A stretch of 8,181 nt of DNA from JBEKYD01 sp049509915 (GCA_049509915.1 JBEKZL010000398.1:1-8181); one strand, 5' to 3'; positions 1-6,106 are shown, counted from the stretch's first letter. Translations and numbers: made by a program. Notes: generated from the letters alone by a model not told the origin.

Positions 1-68
1 TTGCTCACATCGACGCAGGGTACTCGCCCTCACGCCTGAGTTAACGTCCTGGTCTAGCGGTTTATCGT

Positions 69-113
69 TGGCCGGTTTTGAAGTGACCCTCTATGGCCGG
101 TTTTGGGTGACCC
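69..113. repeat. Two direct repeats resembling an insertion-sequence end
   Basis: Two near-identical copies lie 25 bases apart: TGGCCGGTTTTGAAGTGACCC at 69-89 with one extra base inside, and TGGCCGGTTTTGGGTGACCC at 94-113. Tandem copies of GGCCGGTTTTG plus a TGACCC-like end are a style I associate with the multiply repeated termini of IS21-type elements; that family name is recollection, not a search result. A short inverted repeat, GACCC-CCGA-GGGTC, follows at 109-122. The element body would lie to the left, before position 1, and no transposase can be recognised in 1-68. The rhodanese-like fragment starts immediately to the right, so the junction is probably between about 113 and 124. Confidence 0.5.
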
Positions 114-332
114 CCGAGGGTCCACGGGTACAGTATGCCGCTCGCGGACGTCGGGGCTCGCGACTTGATCTTCGACAACATTGATCGTGGTGCGGCGATC
201 AACATCTACTGTAGGAGGTCTGGCGACAGCATCGCGGACGAATTCCGGAGCCGCGGTTTTGAGAACGTAAAGGCCTTCTCGGCGATCGGCTTTGAGACTT
301 GGGCAGCCGACACCTGCCGCACCGAGGCTTGA
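114..332 (+). pseudogene. Rhodanese-like domain, C-terminal fragment
   Basis: Rhodanese domains transfer sulfane sulfur through a cysteine persulfide. Reading in frame from after the stop at 108-110, the peptide has VHGYSMPLADV, like the usual PGA-x-x-(I/M)PL-x-(E/D)(L/V) strand. It then has INIYCRRSGDS, the strand and active-site loop with a candidate catalytic Cys, and finally GFENVKAFSAIGFETW, matching the usual GF-x-NV...GG-x-x-AW ending. The first ATG is at 135, giving 65 residues, against about 100-120 for a complete domain, so the N-terminal third is missing. No Shine-Dalgarno sequence precedes that ATG. The break coincides with the transposon-end-like repeats at 69-113, which suggests an insertion cut the gene. 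The fragment converges on recR with a 20-base gap. The family call rests on motif reading only, and a short expressed protein from 135 cannot be excluded. Confidence 0.5.
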
Positions 333-352
333 CAGCCCCCGGCCAGCCCTCT

Positions 353-952
353 TCACATCTCTCTCCGCCCTTCCATAGCCTTCGAAATCGTGACTTCATC
401 CGCAAACTCCAAGTCGCTGCCCACGGGGATGCCCATGGCGATGCGAGTGACTCTAACTCCCAGCGGCTTGAGCAGCCGGGCCAGATACACGGCCGTCGCT
501 TCGCCTTCCACGGTGGGATTTGTGGCCACGATCACTTCTTCTATCTCGCCCTGGCCGATCCTTTCCACCAGGCCTTTGATACGCAGCGATTCCGGCCCGA
601 TACCACGCAGCGGCGACAACGCCCCCTGCAGCACGTGATAGCGGCCCTGAAACTCGCGGGTGGTCTCGATGCCGATAATGTTATGGGCCTCTTCCACCAC
701 GCAAACGGTCTTCGGGTCGCGATTCGGATCGCGGCAATACGAACAGAGTTCGCTATCGGAGATGTTATTGCACTGACTGCAGAGGCCGAGCTTCTCCTTG
801 ACGTCGAAAATCGCTTGAGCCAGTCGCGCGGCATCGTCTTTCGACGCCCGCAGGACGTGGAACGCCAGGCGCTGCGCGGATTTCTGTCCGATACCGGGCA
901 GGCGCTTAAACTCCGTGATGAGGCGGGCGAGCGGTTCGGCGAAATCGGGCAT
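353..952 (-). CDS. recR: Recombination mediator protein RecR
   Basis: RecR works with RecO (and RecF) to load RecA on gapped single-stranded DNA coated by SSB in the RecFOR repair pathway; it is cytoplasmic and forms DNA-encircling rings. The 199 residues match the usual length of about 200. In order there is an N-terminal helix-hairpin-helix region (LPGIGQKSAQRLAFHVL, about 18-34), a zinc-binding cluster with Cys58, Cys61, Cys70 and Cys73, a Toprim domain (about 81-176, with VVEEAHNI and ATNPTVEGEATA), and the C-terminal GIPVGSDLEFADEVT segment. The ATG at 950-952 lies 13 bases after the ebfC stop, so it is the last gene of the dnaX-ebfC-recR unit. No clear Shine-Dalgarno precedes it, suggesting translational coupling. 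No intrinsic terminator is visible after the TGA. Confidence 0.97.
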   Translation of the reverse strand: MPDFAEPLARLITEFKRLPGIGQKSAQRLAFHVLRASKDDAARLAQAIFDVKEKLGLCSQCNNISDSELCSYCRDPNRDPKTVCVVEEAHNIIGIETTREFQGRYHVLQGALSPLRGIGPESLRIKGLVERIGQGEIEEVIVATNPTVEGEATAVYLARLLKPLGVRVTRIAMGIPVGSDLEFADEVTISKAMEGRREM

Positions 953-965
953 GACGACGGGAGGT

Positions 966-1274
966 CTAGATCAACCCCGGAGGCAAGCCCATACCACCCA
1001 GCATCCCGCCCATTTTCTGCTGGATCTCGGCGTCGACTTTCTTGACGGCCTCATTGGCGGCGGCCACGATCATATCCTGCAGCATCTCCACATCGCCGGC
1101 TACTTCGGGATCGATCTTGACGCGCAGCATATTTTTCTGCCCGTCCATGCCTACTGTAACCATGCCGCCGCCGGCGGTGGCCTCCACTTTGATCAGGGCG
1201 ATCTCCTGCTGCATTTTTTCCTGCATCTGCTGCGCCTGGCGCATCATCTGCTGCATATTGCCGGGTAGTTTCAC
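966..1274 (-). CDS. ebfC: YbaB/EbfC nucleoid-associated protein
   Basis: YbaB/EbfC proteins are small dimeric DNA-binding, nucleoid-associated proteins, habitually encoded between dnaX and recR. The peptide has the family pattern: a methionine- and glutamine-rich N-terminal helix (NMQQMMRQAQQMQEKMQQE), a central beta sheet (VEATAGGGMVTVGMDGQ...MLRVKIDPE), then a C-terminal helix (MLQDMIVAAANEAVKKVDAEIQQKM) and a Gly/Met-rich tail. The longest frame begins with a GTG at 1281-1283 that overlaps the dnaX TGA as GTGA, but the Shine-Dalgarno AAGGAG (1283-1288) abuts that codon. A second in-frame GTG at 1272-1274 sits 8 bases beyond the same Shine-Dalgarno and gives 102 residues beginning KLPGNM after the start, so I prefer it. 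The longer 105-residue form differs only by three residues. It is tightly coupled to dnaX upstream and recR downstream. Confidence 0.92.
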   Translation of the reverse strand: MKLPGNMQQMMRQAQQMQEKMQQEIALIKVEATAGGGMVTVGMDGQKNMLRVKIDPEVAGDVEMLQDMIVAAANEAVKKVDAEIQQKMGGMLGGMGLPPGLI

Positions 1275-1279
1275 GGAAT

Positions 1280-2959
1280 TCACTCCTTGAGGTTGCGAAC
1301 GGTGCGGATCTCGCCGCCGAATACTTCGCGAAAGCGCTGCACTTCGGGATTGGTCAGGGCGCGCCGGGTGGCGTCATCCTCGGCGTCGCTTTTCGCTGCA
1401 TGCATGGGCGGCGTGGCAGTCTCGCCCTGCTCGCCAGCGCTGAACTTGACGTTCAGGGGACGGCCGAACACCTGGCGCACCGCCTCCTGGAAGCCGCGAT
1501 CGTTGAAGTAGAGAGCGTAGGATTTGGCCGCCGAGACGTTGAGGTCGCTGCCGGAAACGCTGATGGAGGCGTTTTCCACTGCGTCGGCCAGGTGGGTCAA
1601 ACCGGCCGCCGTCAGGTGCGCGTGCAGGCGCGCGCGGGCGTCGCCAGCCGGCGCTTCCACCGGGACCGGGGCCAGAGCGTTGGCGCCGGAAGATTGCGGC
1701 TCGGACGGGCGCGACGCGGCCTTCTTGGCGCGGTCCAGTTCGAATGGCGACGGGCCGCCGCGCACCGGCGCCAGCGCGGGCACCACGGTGGCGGACGGTC
1801 GTGGCGCTTGCGGCACTCGAACCGCGGGCGGCAAGGGCGCCAGCCCGGCCAGGGCGTCCTCGAGCTTTACGAGCCTGCCCGCGTGCACCAGGCGCACCAG
1901 CCCGATTTCCAGGTGGAAGCGCGGCTGCAAGGAAAACTGCAGGTCGCGAAACAGGTCGAGCGAAAGTTGCAAATAGCGGGTCAGATCCTCCTCGGAAAAT
2001 TGGGCGGCGATTTCCGCCATTCGTTCCCGTTCCGAGGGGGACGCCGCCACCAGCCGCGTGTCCGAGCCGGCGATTCGCGTCACCAGCAGGTTGCGGAAGT
2101 AGCGTGTCAGCTCGCGGCTGAAATGCTGCAGGTTTTGTCCCGTACGCTCCAACTCGTCGACCACTTCCAGCATGCGGCGGGGGTCGGAGGCAATGAGCGC
2201 CTGGGAAACCTTGGCCAGCGAGTCGATCGAAAACGCGCCCAGCAAAGCGCGCACTTCGGTGGCCACGAGTTTCGACCCGCAGCAGGCGATGGCCTGGTCG
2301 AGCGCGGAAAGCGAATCGCGCACGCTGCCCTCGCCCGCCACGGCCAGCACGGCCAGAGCTTCGGCATCGGCTTCAATCCCTTCCTGGGAACAGATCCACG
2401 CCATGCGCGCGGTCAGATCGTCGAAATCCACCGAGCGGAAACTGAAATGCTGGCAGCGCGAAGCGATGGTGGCGGGAATCTTATGGGCTTCGGTGGTGCA
2501 AAGCACGAAAACAGCCCACTCGGGCGGTTCTTCGATGGTCTTGAGCAGCGCGTTAAAGGCCTCGTTGGTAATCTGGTGCGCCTCGTCGATGATGAAGATT
2601 TTGTAGCGATCGCGGGACGGCTGATAGCGCACGTTTTCGCGCAATTCGCGCATTTCATTGATCCCGCGGTTGGAGGCCGCGTCGATTTCGATGACGTCGG
2701 GAGCGCCGCCCGCGGCGATCTCCTTGCAACTGGCGCAAACGCCGCAAGGCGAAGCGGTGGGTCCTTCCACACAGTTCAGGCAGCGGGCCAGAATTCGCGC
2801 GATGGTGGTCTTGCCGGTGCCGCGCTGGCCCGAAAAAATGTAGCCGTGCGCGATCCGTTTCTGCGCGATGGCGTTTTCCAGGGTGGTCTTGACGTGTTCC
2901 TGGTTGACCACATCATGGAAGGTCTGCGGCCGGTATTTTCGGGCGATTACCTGATACAT
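1280..2959 (-). CDS. dnaX: DNA polymerase III subunit gamma/tau (clamp loader ATPase)
   Basis: DnaX is the AAA+ motor of the replicative clamp loader, which opens and places the beta sliding clamp on primed DNA. Of 559 residues, the N-terminal third is canonical: MYQVIARKYRPQTFHDVVNQ, Walker A GQRGTGKT (44-51), a zinc module with Cys63, Cys72, Cys75 and Cys78, Walker B IIDEAH (123-128), sensor-1 region VLCTTEAHKIP, and the SRC motif with arginine finger Arg168. Domain III (about 240-365) follows, then a Pro/Ala-rich linker (about 375-440) and a C-terminal tau-type domain ending in VQRFREVFGGEIRTVRNLKE. No A-AAA-AAG slippery heptamer is visible, so a frameshifted short gamma form is not predicted. 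The ATG is 16 bases after the SRP RNA and has no recognisable Shine-Dalgarno; the start is fixed by homology to the YQV-ARK-RPQTF beginning. It overlaps the longer ebfC frame. Confidence 0.96.
   Translation of the reverse strand: MYQVIARKYRPQTFHDVVNQEHVKTTLENAIAQKRIAHGYIFSGQRGTGKTTIARILARCLNCVEGPTASPCGVCASCKEIAAGGAPDVIEIDAASNRGINEMRELRENVRYQPSRDRYKIFIIDEAHQITNEAFNALLKTIEEPPEWAVFVLCTTEAHKIPATIASRCQHFSFRSVDFDDLTARMAWICSQEGIEADAEALAVLAVAGEGSVRDSLSALDQAIACCGSKLVATEVRALLGAFSIDSLAKVSQALIASDPRRMLEVVDELERTGQNLQHFSRELTRYFRNLLVTRIAGSDTRLVAASPSERERMAEIAAQFSEEDLTRYLQLSLDLFRDLQFSLQPRFHLEIGLVRLVHAGRLVKLEDALAGLAPLPPAVRVPQAPRPSATVVPALAPVRGGPSPFELDRAKKAASRPSEPQSSGANALAPVPVEAPAGDARARLHAHLTAAGLTHLADAVENASISVSGSDLNVSAAKSYALYFNDRGFQEAVRQVFGRPLNVKFSAGEQGETATPPMHAAKSDAEDDATRRALTNPEVQRFREVFGGEIRTVRNLKE
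1283..1288 (-). promoter_or_regulatory. Shine-Dalgarno of ebfC inside the dnaX 3' end
   Basis: On the minus strand the bases read AAGGAG. They touch the GTG at 1281-1283 but stand 8 bases before the GTG at 1272-1274, so the second codon has the better spacing. The site lies within the last codons of dnaX (..NLKE-stop), consistent with coupled translation. Confidence 0.6.
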
Positions 2960-2975
2960 GCGGCGGGTTTATATG

Positions 2976-3079
2976 CCAGGCCCCGGGTAATCCGCGGCAC
3001 ACGAACCGCACCGCTACCGTTGCTTCCTTCCGGACCTGGCGGGGTTTGCAGCCGTCCATTGCACGGAGCCCGAGACCTG
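2976..3079 (-). ncRNA. ffs: Small bacterial signal recognition particle RNA (4.5S RNA)
   Basis: This RNA binds Ffh to form the signal recognition particle that targets nascent membrane proteins to FtsY and the Sec translocon. On the minus strand, 3021-3038 reads CAGGTCCGGAAGGAAGCA, the nearly invariant GGAA-tetraloop/Ffh-binding segment. The asymmetric-loop partner strand GTGTGCCG follows downstream as in E. coli 4.5S RNA. The ends pair: CAGGTCTCGGG (3079-3069) with CCCGGGGCCTG (2987-2977), 11 consecutive pairs including two G-U. The length of about 103 nt fits the small, Alu-less SRP RNA class. Exact ends are inferred from the stem. It starts 8 bases after the oxidoreductase stop and ends 16 bases before the dnaX ATG; the order SRP RNA-dnaX-ebfC-recR is conserved in other bacteria. 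Confidence 0.93.
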
Positions 3080-3087
3080 ACAAGACC

Positions 3088-4335
3088 TTATCGTAGCCGG
3101 TTCAGCTCTTCCCAGGTGACTTCGCGTTTTCGGTAGGCGGCTTCGCGCCCGAGCATCGCGGTGAGGGCCGATTCCACACCGGTCGCCGCCTGGTTGTGAA
3201 GCTTCCCGCTGGCGATACTGTCGATGAAGCCTTTGTGCTTTTCGGCATCGGCCTGCGCCAGGTTATCTTCGAACGCGCCGTTGGCGGAAAACGTAACCGA
3301 GGCCGGTTGTTTCTCGCTGCCCTCCCACGTCCAGGGCTCTTCGCCTTCGATGCCCAGGCGCCCCGAGTAGGGCGACGCGGACGAGCCGCGAGTGCCGAAG
3401 AAACGCTCGTCAACGTCGAATTTCCCCTTTCCGAATTGAGTCGAGGCGAAGCTGATATCGACGGCATTGGGATATCGGAACACCACGTCGAAATGCGAAT
3501 ACACGTCGCCGGCGCCGTTTCGGCCCTCCGGACCGCCCCGCCCGATAGCGCTCACCGGATGCGCATTCAGCACCCAATTGCAGATATCGATGGCGTGAAT
3601 GTTCTGTTCCACGATGATATCGCCGGAAAGCACCCGGTCCGACAGCCAGTTGCGCAAGCGCGCCTGGGCAGCGCTGACCCCGGGCCACGGCGGATAATCG
3701 GGCAACGGACAGAAATAATGGGCCGTGCCGCTGTGGATGTCACCCAGCGCGCCCGCGTGGATGCGCCGCACCAGTTCGACAAACGGCGGCGCGGAGCGGA
3801 TCTGAAAACCTACGTCCAGGCTGACCGTGGCGGCGCTCCGGCCGATTTCCAGGACCCGCTTGGCGCCGGTTACGTCCACCGCCACGGGCTTTTCGCAATA
3901 AACGTGTTTGCCCCCGGCGACCACGGCCGCCAGGTGCTCGGGGTGGTAGTAGGCCGGAGTGGCGATCACAACGGCGTCCACGTCCCCCGATTCGGCAAGC
4001 TGGCGATAAGCGTCCGGACCCACGAAGGTCCGCGCCACGCCCGCGTAGCCTTTCGATTCGGCCAGCTTGTCGAAGCGAAGCCTGGCCTTCTCGATGGCGT
4101 CCGGAAACAGGTCCGCCAAAGCTACCACCCGCGCCGGGGTATGTTGAGCAATGCTGGTGGCGTCCGTGCTGCCGCGCCTCCCGCAACCGAGTAATCCCAC
4201 CCGTATCGCGGAATTCGCCTCGGTGCCGCGCACCAGGCGCGGCGCGATGATGGCGAATGCACCCACCGCCCCGGCCCGTAGCAGGTCCCTGCGGCGATAA
4301 GGCACCGGCGGCAAAGCTCCTGTTGTTTTAGACAT
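3088..4335 (-). CDS. Gfo/Idh/MocA family oxidoreductase with Tat signal
   Basis: Members of this family are NAD(P)-dependent dehydrogenases, mostly acting on sugars, inositols or their derivatives. The 415 residues start with a twin-arginine leader (YRRRDLLRAGAVGAFAII, residues 13-30), so export of the folded enzyme by Tat is likely, as known for Zymomonas glucose-fructose oxidoreductase. The Rossmann fold follows with the dinucleotide loop GLLGCGRRG (47-55), ADLF after the second strand, and CEKPVAVD (147-154), whose Lys149 is the usual catalytic or binding lysine. The motif EQNIHAIDICNW (243-254) gives the active-site His/Asp pair of the C-terminal domain. The ATG is 6 bases after a GGGGGAG Shine-Dalgarno. 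It lies 62 bases downstream of the TIM-barrel gene, likely in one operon. Its stop is 8 bases before the SRP RNA. Substrate cannot be read from sequence. Confidence 0.92.
   Translation of the reverse strand: MSKTTGALPPVPYRRRDLLRAGAVGAFAIIAPRLVRGTEANSAIRVGLLGCGRRGSTDATSIAQHTPARVVALADLFPDAIEKARLRFDKLAESKGYAGVARTFVGPDAYRQLAESGDVDAVVIATPAYYHPEHLAAVVAGGKHVYCEKPVAVDVTGAKRVLEIGRSAATVSLDVGFQIRSAPPFVELVRRIHAGALGDIHSGTAHYFCPLPDYPPWPGVSAAQARLRNWLSDRVLSGDIIVEQNIHAIDICNWVLNAHPVSAIGRGGPEGRNGAGDVYSHFDVVFRYPNAVDISFASTQFGKGKFDVDERFFGTRGSSASPYSGRLGIEGEEPWTWEGSEKQPASVTFSANGAFEDNLAQADAEKHKGFIDSIASGKLHNQAATGVESALTAMLGREAAYRKREVTWEELNRLR
3090..3095 (-). promoter_or_regulatory. Possible -10 element for the SRP RNA
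   Basis: On the minus strand the last codons of the oxidoreductase contain TACGAT, four of six matches to TATAAT including the key first TA and last T, about 7-10 bases before the 5' end inferred for the SRP RNA. No good TTGACA-like box lies 16-18 bases upstream, so this is only a candidate. Without a promoter here the SRP RNA would have to be processed from read-through of the upstream pair. Confidence 0.2.
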
Positions 4336-4397
4336 TTCTTACTCCCCCGTTCAATTCAGCAGCCCTGGTAAGCATTGCGCCCGGCCGCGGCTTCCCA

Positions 4398-5303
4398 TTA
4401 GCCAATCAGTTTCTCCAGGTACGCCTTGGCGGCCAGAATATCCGCCGTCTGGCGGGCGCCTTCGGTGGCTTCGCGCTCGATGGTGAGCGGATTTTGGTAC
4501 CCGATTTGCTTGAGCTTCGCCATCAGAGCCGGGAAGTCGACTTTGCCCTGGCCAATCGGAACTTCCTGGCCCGGTTTGGCGGGATCGGTGGGATAGAGGC
4601 CGTCTTTGGCATGCACGCCTTGAATGTAGGGGCCGAGTGTATCGACCGCGTCGACCGGGTTAGCTTTGCCGTATAGCACCAGGTTGCCGCAGTCGAAGTT
4701 GACGCCAAGGTTATCCAGCCCGACGTCGCGAATGGCCCGCAGCAGGGTGATAGGAGTCTCCTGGCCGGTTTCGCAGCGAAACTTCTGGCCGCGCTCGCGG
4801 CAGTAGGCAGCCACCTCGCGAATGGCCGCCACGGTTTCCGCGTAGAGCGGATCCCCGGGGTTCTCTGGAATGAATCCGCAATGGCCCTGAACGGCGGGGA
4901 TGCCGGCCAGACGGGCAAAGTCCGATACCGCTTTCATTCGCGCGATACGGGCACTGCGGTAGAGGCGCGGCACCAGACCGATTGTGGCAGGTCCCTGGAG
5001 GAAATCGTAAATCTCCGGTCCTGGCCCCGTGGATACCGCGGAAGTAGCTTCAATGCCGTAATGATCGAGAACCGCCCGCAGCCTGCCCGCCGCAGCGGCA
5101 TCGGTGGCACCCACCCCGGCCTGGCAGGTCGGTAAGCCCAGTTCATGCACCCGGCGGATGGCGGCGTCCGCGTCCCGCGCCACGCTCACGATCAGCCCAA
5201 GGCGTATCTTGGCGGGGGTTGGCCCGTGAGCGGCAGGCGCTGCGGCCCGCAAAGCGGCAACCGCGGCACCGAGGCAACCTTGCAGAATTCGTCGGCGTTC
5301 CAA
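4398..5303 (-). CDS. Sugar phosphate isomerase/epimerase (xylose isomerase-like TIM barrel), Tat signal
   Basis: This is a 301-residue member of the AP-endonuclease-2/xylose-isomerase-like TIM-barrel family, whose members isomerise or epimerise sugars and keto-sugars using a divalent metal. The metal-binding pattern is visible: Glu178 in CETGQETP, Asp204 in NFDCGNL, His231 in HAKDG and Glu276 in TIERE, plus the usual PIGQGKVDF loop (249-257). The N-terminus ERRRILQGCLGAAVAAL followed by Ala-rich sequence resembles a Tat leader, suggesting export. The start is TTG at 5301-5303: no in-frame ATG lies close by, an AAGGGG-type Shine-Dalgarno stands 8 bases upstream (5312-5317), and the twin arginines follow directly. 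It precedes the Gfo/Idh/MocA gene by 62 bases, and the two probably act on the same carbohydrate; substrate unknown. The NusG-like gene ends 98 bases upstream. Confidence 0.88.
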   Translation of the reverse strand: MERRRILQGCLGAAVAALRAAAPAAHGPTPAKIRLGLIVSVARDADAAIRRVHELGLPTCQAGVGATDAAAAGRLRAVLDHYGIEATSAVSTGPGPEIYDFLQGPATIGLVPRLYRSARIARMKAVSDFARLAGIPAVQGHCGFIPENPGDPLYAETVAAIREVAAYCRERGQKFRCETGQETPITLLRAIRDVGLDNLGVNFDCGNLVLYGKANPVDAVDTLGPYIQGVHAKDGLYPTDPAKPGQEVPIGQGKVDFPALMAKLKQIGYQNPLTIEREATEGARQTADILAAKAYLEKLIG

Positions 5304-5401
5304 ATGTTTGGCCCCTTCCCCAATCCGGGACAGGCACGCTTAACCAGTCATAACCCGTCACCGCGGCGCCGAAAACCGCGCCGGTCCCTATTTTGCCAGA
5401 T
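5304..5401 (-). other. 98-base gap with a weak GC hairpin
   Basis: Between the NusG-like stop and the isomerase start there is a hairpin with arms CGGCGC (5364-5369) and GCGCCG (5378-5383) around an 8-base loop. No T tract follows on either strand, so I do not call it a terminator. No clear promoter was found. Whether the NusG paralog and the isomerase pair are cotranscribed is undecided. Confidence 0.4.
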
Positions 5402-5923
5402 TTAGAATGGGCCGGCGCCAGCCGTAGACACTTTGAGCGGTTCGACCCACTCACGCTCCATCTTGACCGACAGTGATCGGCACAGCAAGCTGACCGAAAC
5501 CACCAGCGTCAGGGTACCGTGCGACTCGACCACGATGCCCTCCACGCCCCGCAACGGACCTTCCCGTATCAGCACTTTGCGGCCACTTTCCAGATAAGGC
5601 CGGGGCTTCGCCCCCAAACTGGCCCGCAGAACCGCGCGTACCGCCTCCAACTCTCTTTCCTCCACGACCGCCAGTTCCCGGCCAAAGGAAACGATGTCGA
5701 TTACACCCGGCGCAGTCAGCACAGGCAGCGTATTGAATGGCTGCAACTGGCAAAACACATAGCCGCTGAACAGCGGAACCTGGATCTCTTTGATTCGATC
5801 TGACCAGCGTCTGCGGACTTTGTACGTCGGCAGAAAAACCGCGTGGTCCCGAGCCGTCAAACCCGTGGCGGCAATTTCTTCAAAGTTGGACTTCACCCGC
5901 ACCGCATACCAATTCGCCCGCAT
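5402..5923 (-). CDS. NusG paralog, UpxY/RfaH-like transcription antiterminator
   Basis: Specialised NusG proteins bind RNA polymerase through an NGN domain and suppress pausing or termination in particular long operons, often polysaccharide clusters. From the ATG at 5921-5923 the protein has 173 residues, typical of UpxY-type proteins. The NGN domain begins at once (NWYAVRVKSNFEEIAATGL, 4-22) and includes PLFSGYVF (50-57), the usual NusG P-x-x-GYVF strand. A KOW domain follows (YLESGRKVLIREGPLRGVEG, about 110-129). An in-frame ATG at 6059-6061 would give 219 residues. I prefer the shorter form because GGAG (5932-5935) sits 8 bases before it, the longer start has no Shine-Dalgarno, and the extra 46 codons have third-position GC of 20/46 against 28/40 in the first codons of the body. 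It is not the housekeeping nusG, which normally sits with secE and rplK. No polysaccharide genes are in the window. Confidence 0.85.
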   Translation of the reverse strand: MRANWYAVRVKSNFEEIAATGLTARDHAVFLPTYKVRRRWSDRIKEIQVPLFSGYVFCQLQPFNTLPVLTAPGVIDIVSFGRELAVVEERELEAVRAVLRASLGAKPRPYLESGRKVLIREGPLRGVEGIVVESHGTLTLVVSVSLLCRSLSVKMEREWVEPLKVSTAGAGPF

Positions 5924-6061
5924 TTGTGCGGCTCCAAATTCTGGACGCGGAACGAAAATCTCGCTAGTGCCCCCCATTTTATGGATGTCTCCCGGATCGT
6001 CGCTTGCTGATATACAGGATACCCGATAGGGAGGGCGATCATGCATATTAGACTGGGCCAT
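5924..6061 (-). other. Probable leader or N-terminal extension of the NusG-like gene
   Basis: These 46 codons are open in frame with the NusG-like gene but are poor coding sequence: third-position GC falls below half, and the peptide before residue 47 has no family motif. It is either a 5' untranslated leader of about 140-180 bases or a lineage-specific N-terminal tail. A TATAAT hexamer (6060-6065) overlaps the upstream ATG, which would place that ATG at a promoter rather than in the message if the hexamer is used, but I see no -35 box for it. Confidence 0.4.
5932..5937 (-). promoter_or_regulatory. Shine-Dalgarno supporting the short NusG-like start
   Basis: The minus strand reads TTGGAG, with GGAG ending 8 bases before the ATG at 5921-5923. 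The upstream in-frame ATGs at 6059-6061 and 6044-6046 have nothing comparable. An ATG at 5975-5977 has a GGGAG 11 bases upstream and is the next-best alternative. Confidence 0.5.
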
Positions 6062-6094
6062 TATAGTAATACAGTACTATTTAGTATCTATAGA
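6060..6094. repeat. Cluster of overlapping short palindromes in an AT-rich island
   Basis: In a GC-rich neighbourhood this stretch is strongly AT-rich and packed with dyads: ATAGTA-6-TACTAT (6063-6080), TACTA-TT-TAGTA (6075-6086) and the perfect octamer TCTATAGA (6087-6094). It lies directly upstream of the long NusG-like frame. It could be an operator, promoter or leader-RNA structure; nothing in the sequence decides. Confidence 0.45.
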
Positions 6095-6106
6095 CTCAAG
6101 TCCCTG

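Noticed and set aside
1..68. Transposase C-terminus at the left edge
   Set aside because: All three plus-strand frames give short peptides with no recognisable transposase ending, so no gene can be supported there.
54..356. Minus-strand frame of 100 codons over the IS-end repeats
   Set aside because: It runs through the direct repeats, is Arg-rich with no motif, and lies opposite the frame that shows rhodanese motifs.
299..1045. Plus-strand frame of 248 codons
   Set aside because: It is antisense to recR and the ebfC 3' end, and only a shadow of their codon bias.
1400..3136. Plus-strand frame of 578 codons
   Set aside because: It is antisense to dnaX and the SRP RNA. The Arg/Gly/His-rich composition is that of a mirror frame of a high-GC gene, and dnaX motifs on the minus strand are unambiguous.
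3196..4194. Plus-strand frame of 332 codons
   Set aside because: It is antisense to the Gfo/Idh/MocA gene, with no recognisable domain and no ribosome site.
5360..5385. GC hairpin as a terminator after the NusG-like gene
   Set aside because: The stem is only 6 pairs with an 8-base loop, and no T tract follows on either strand.
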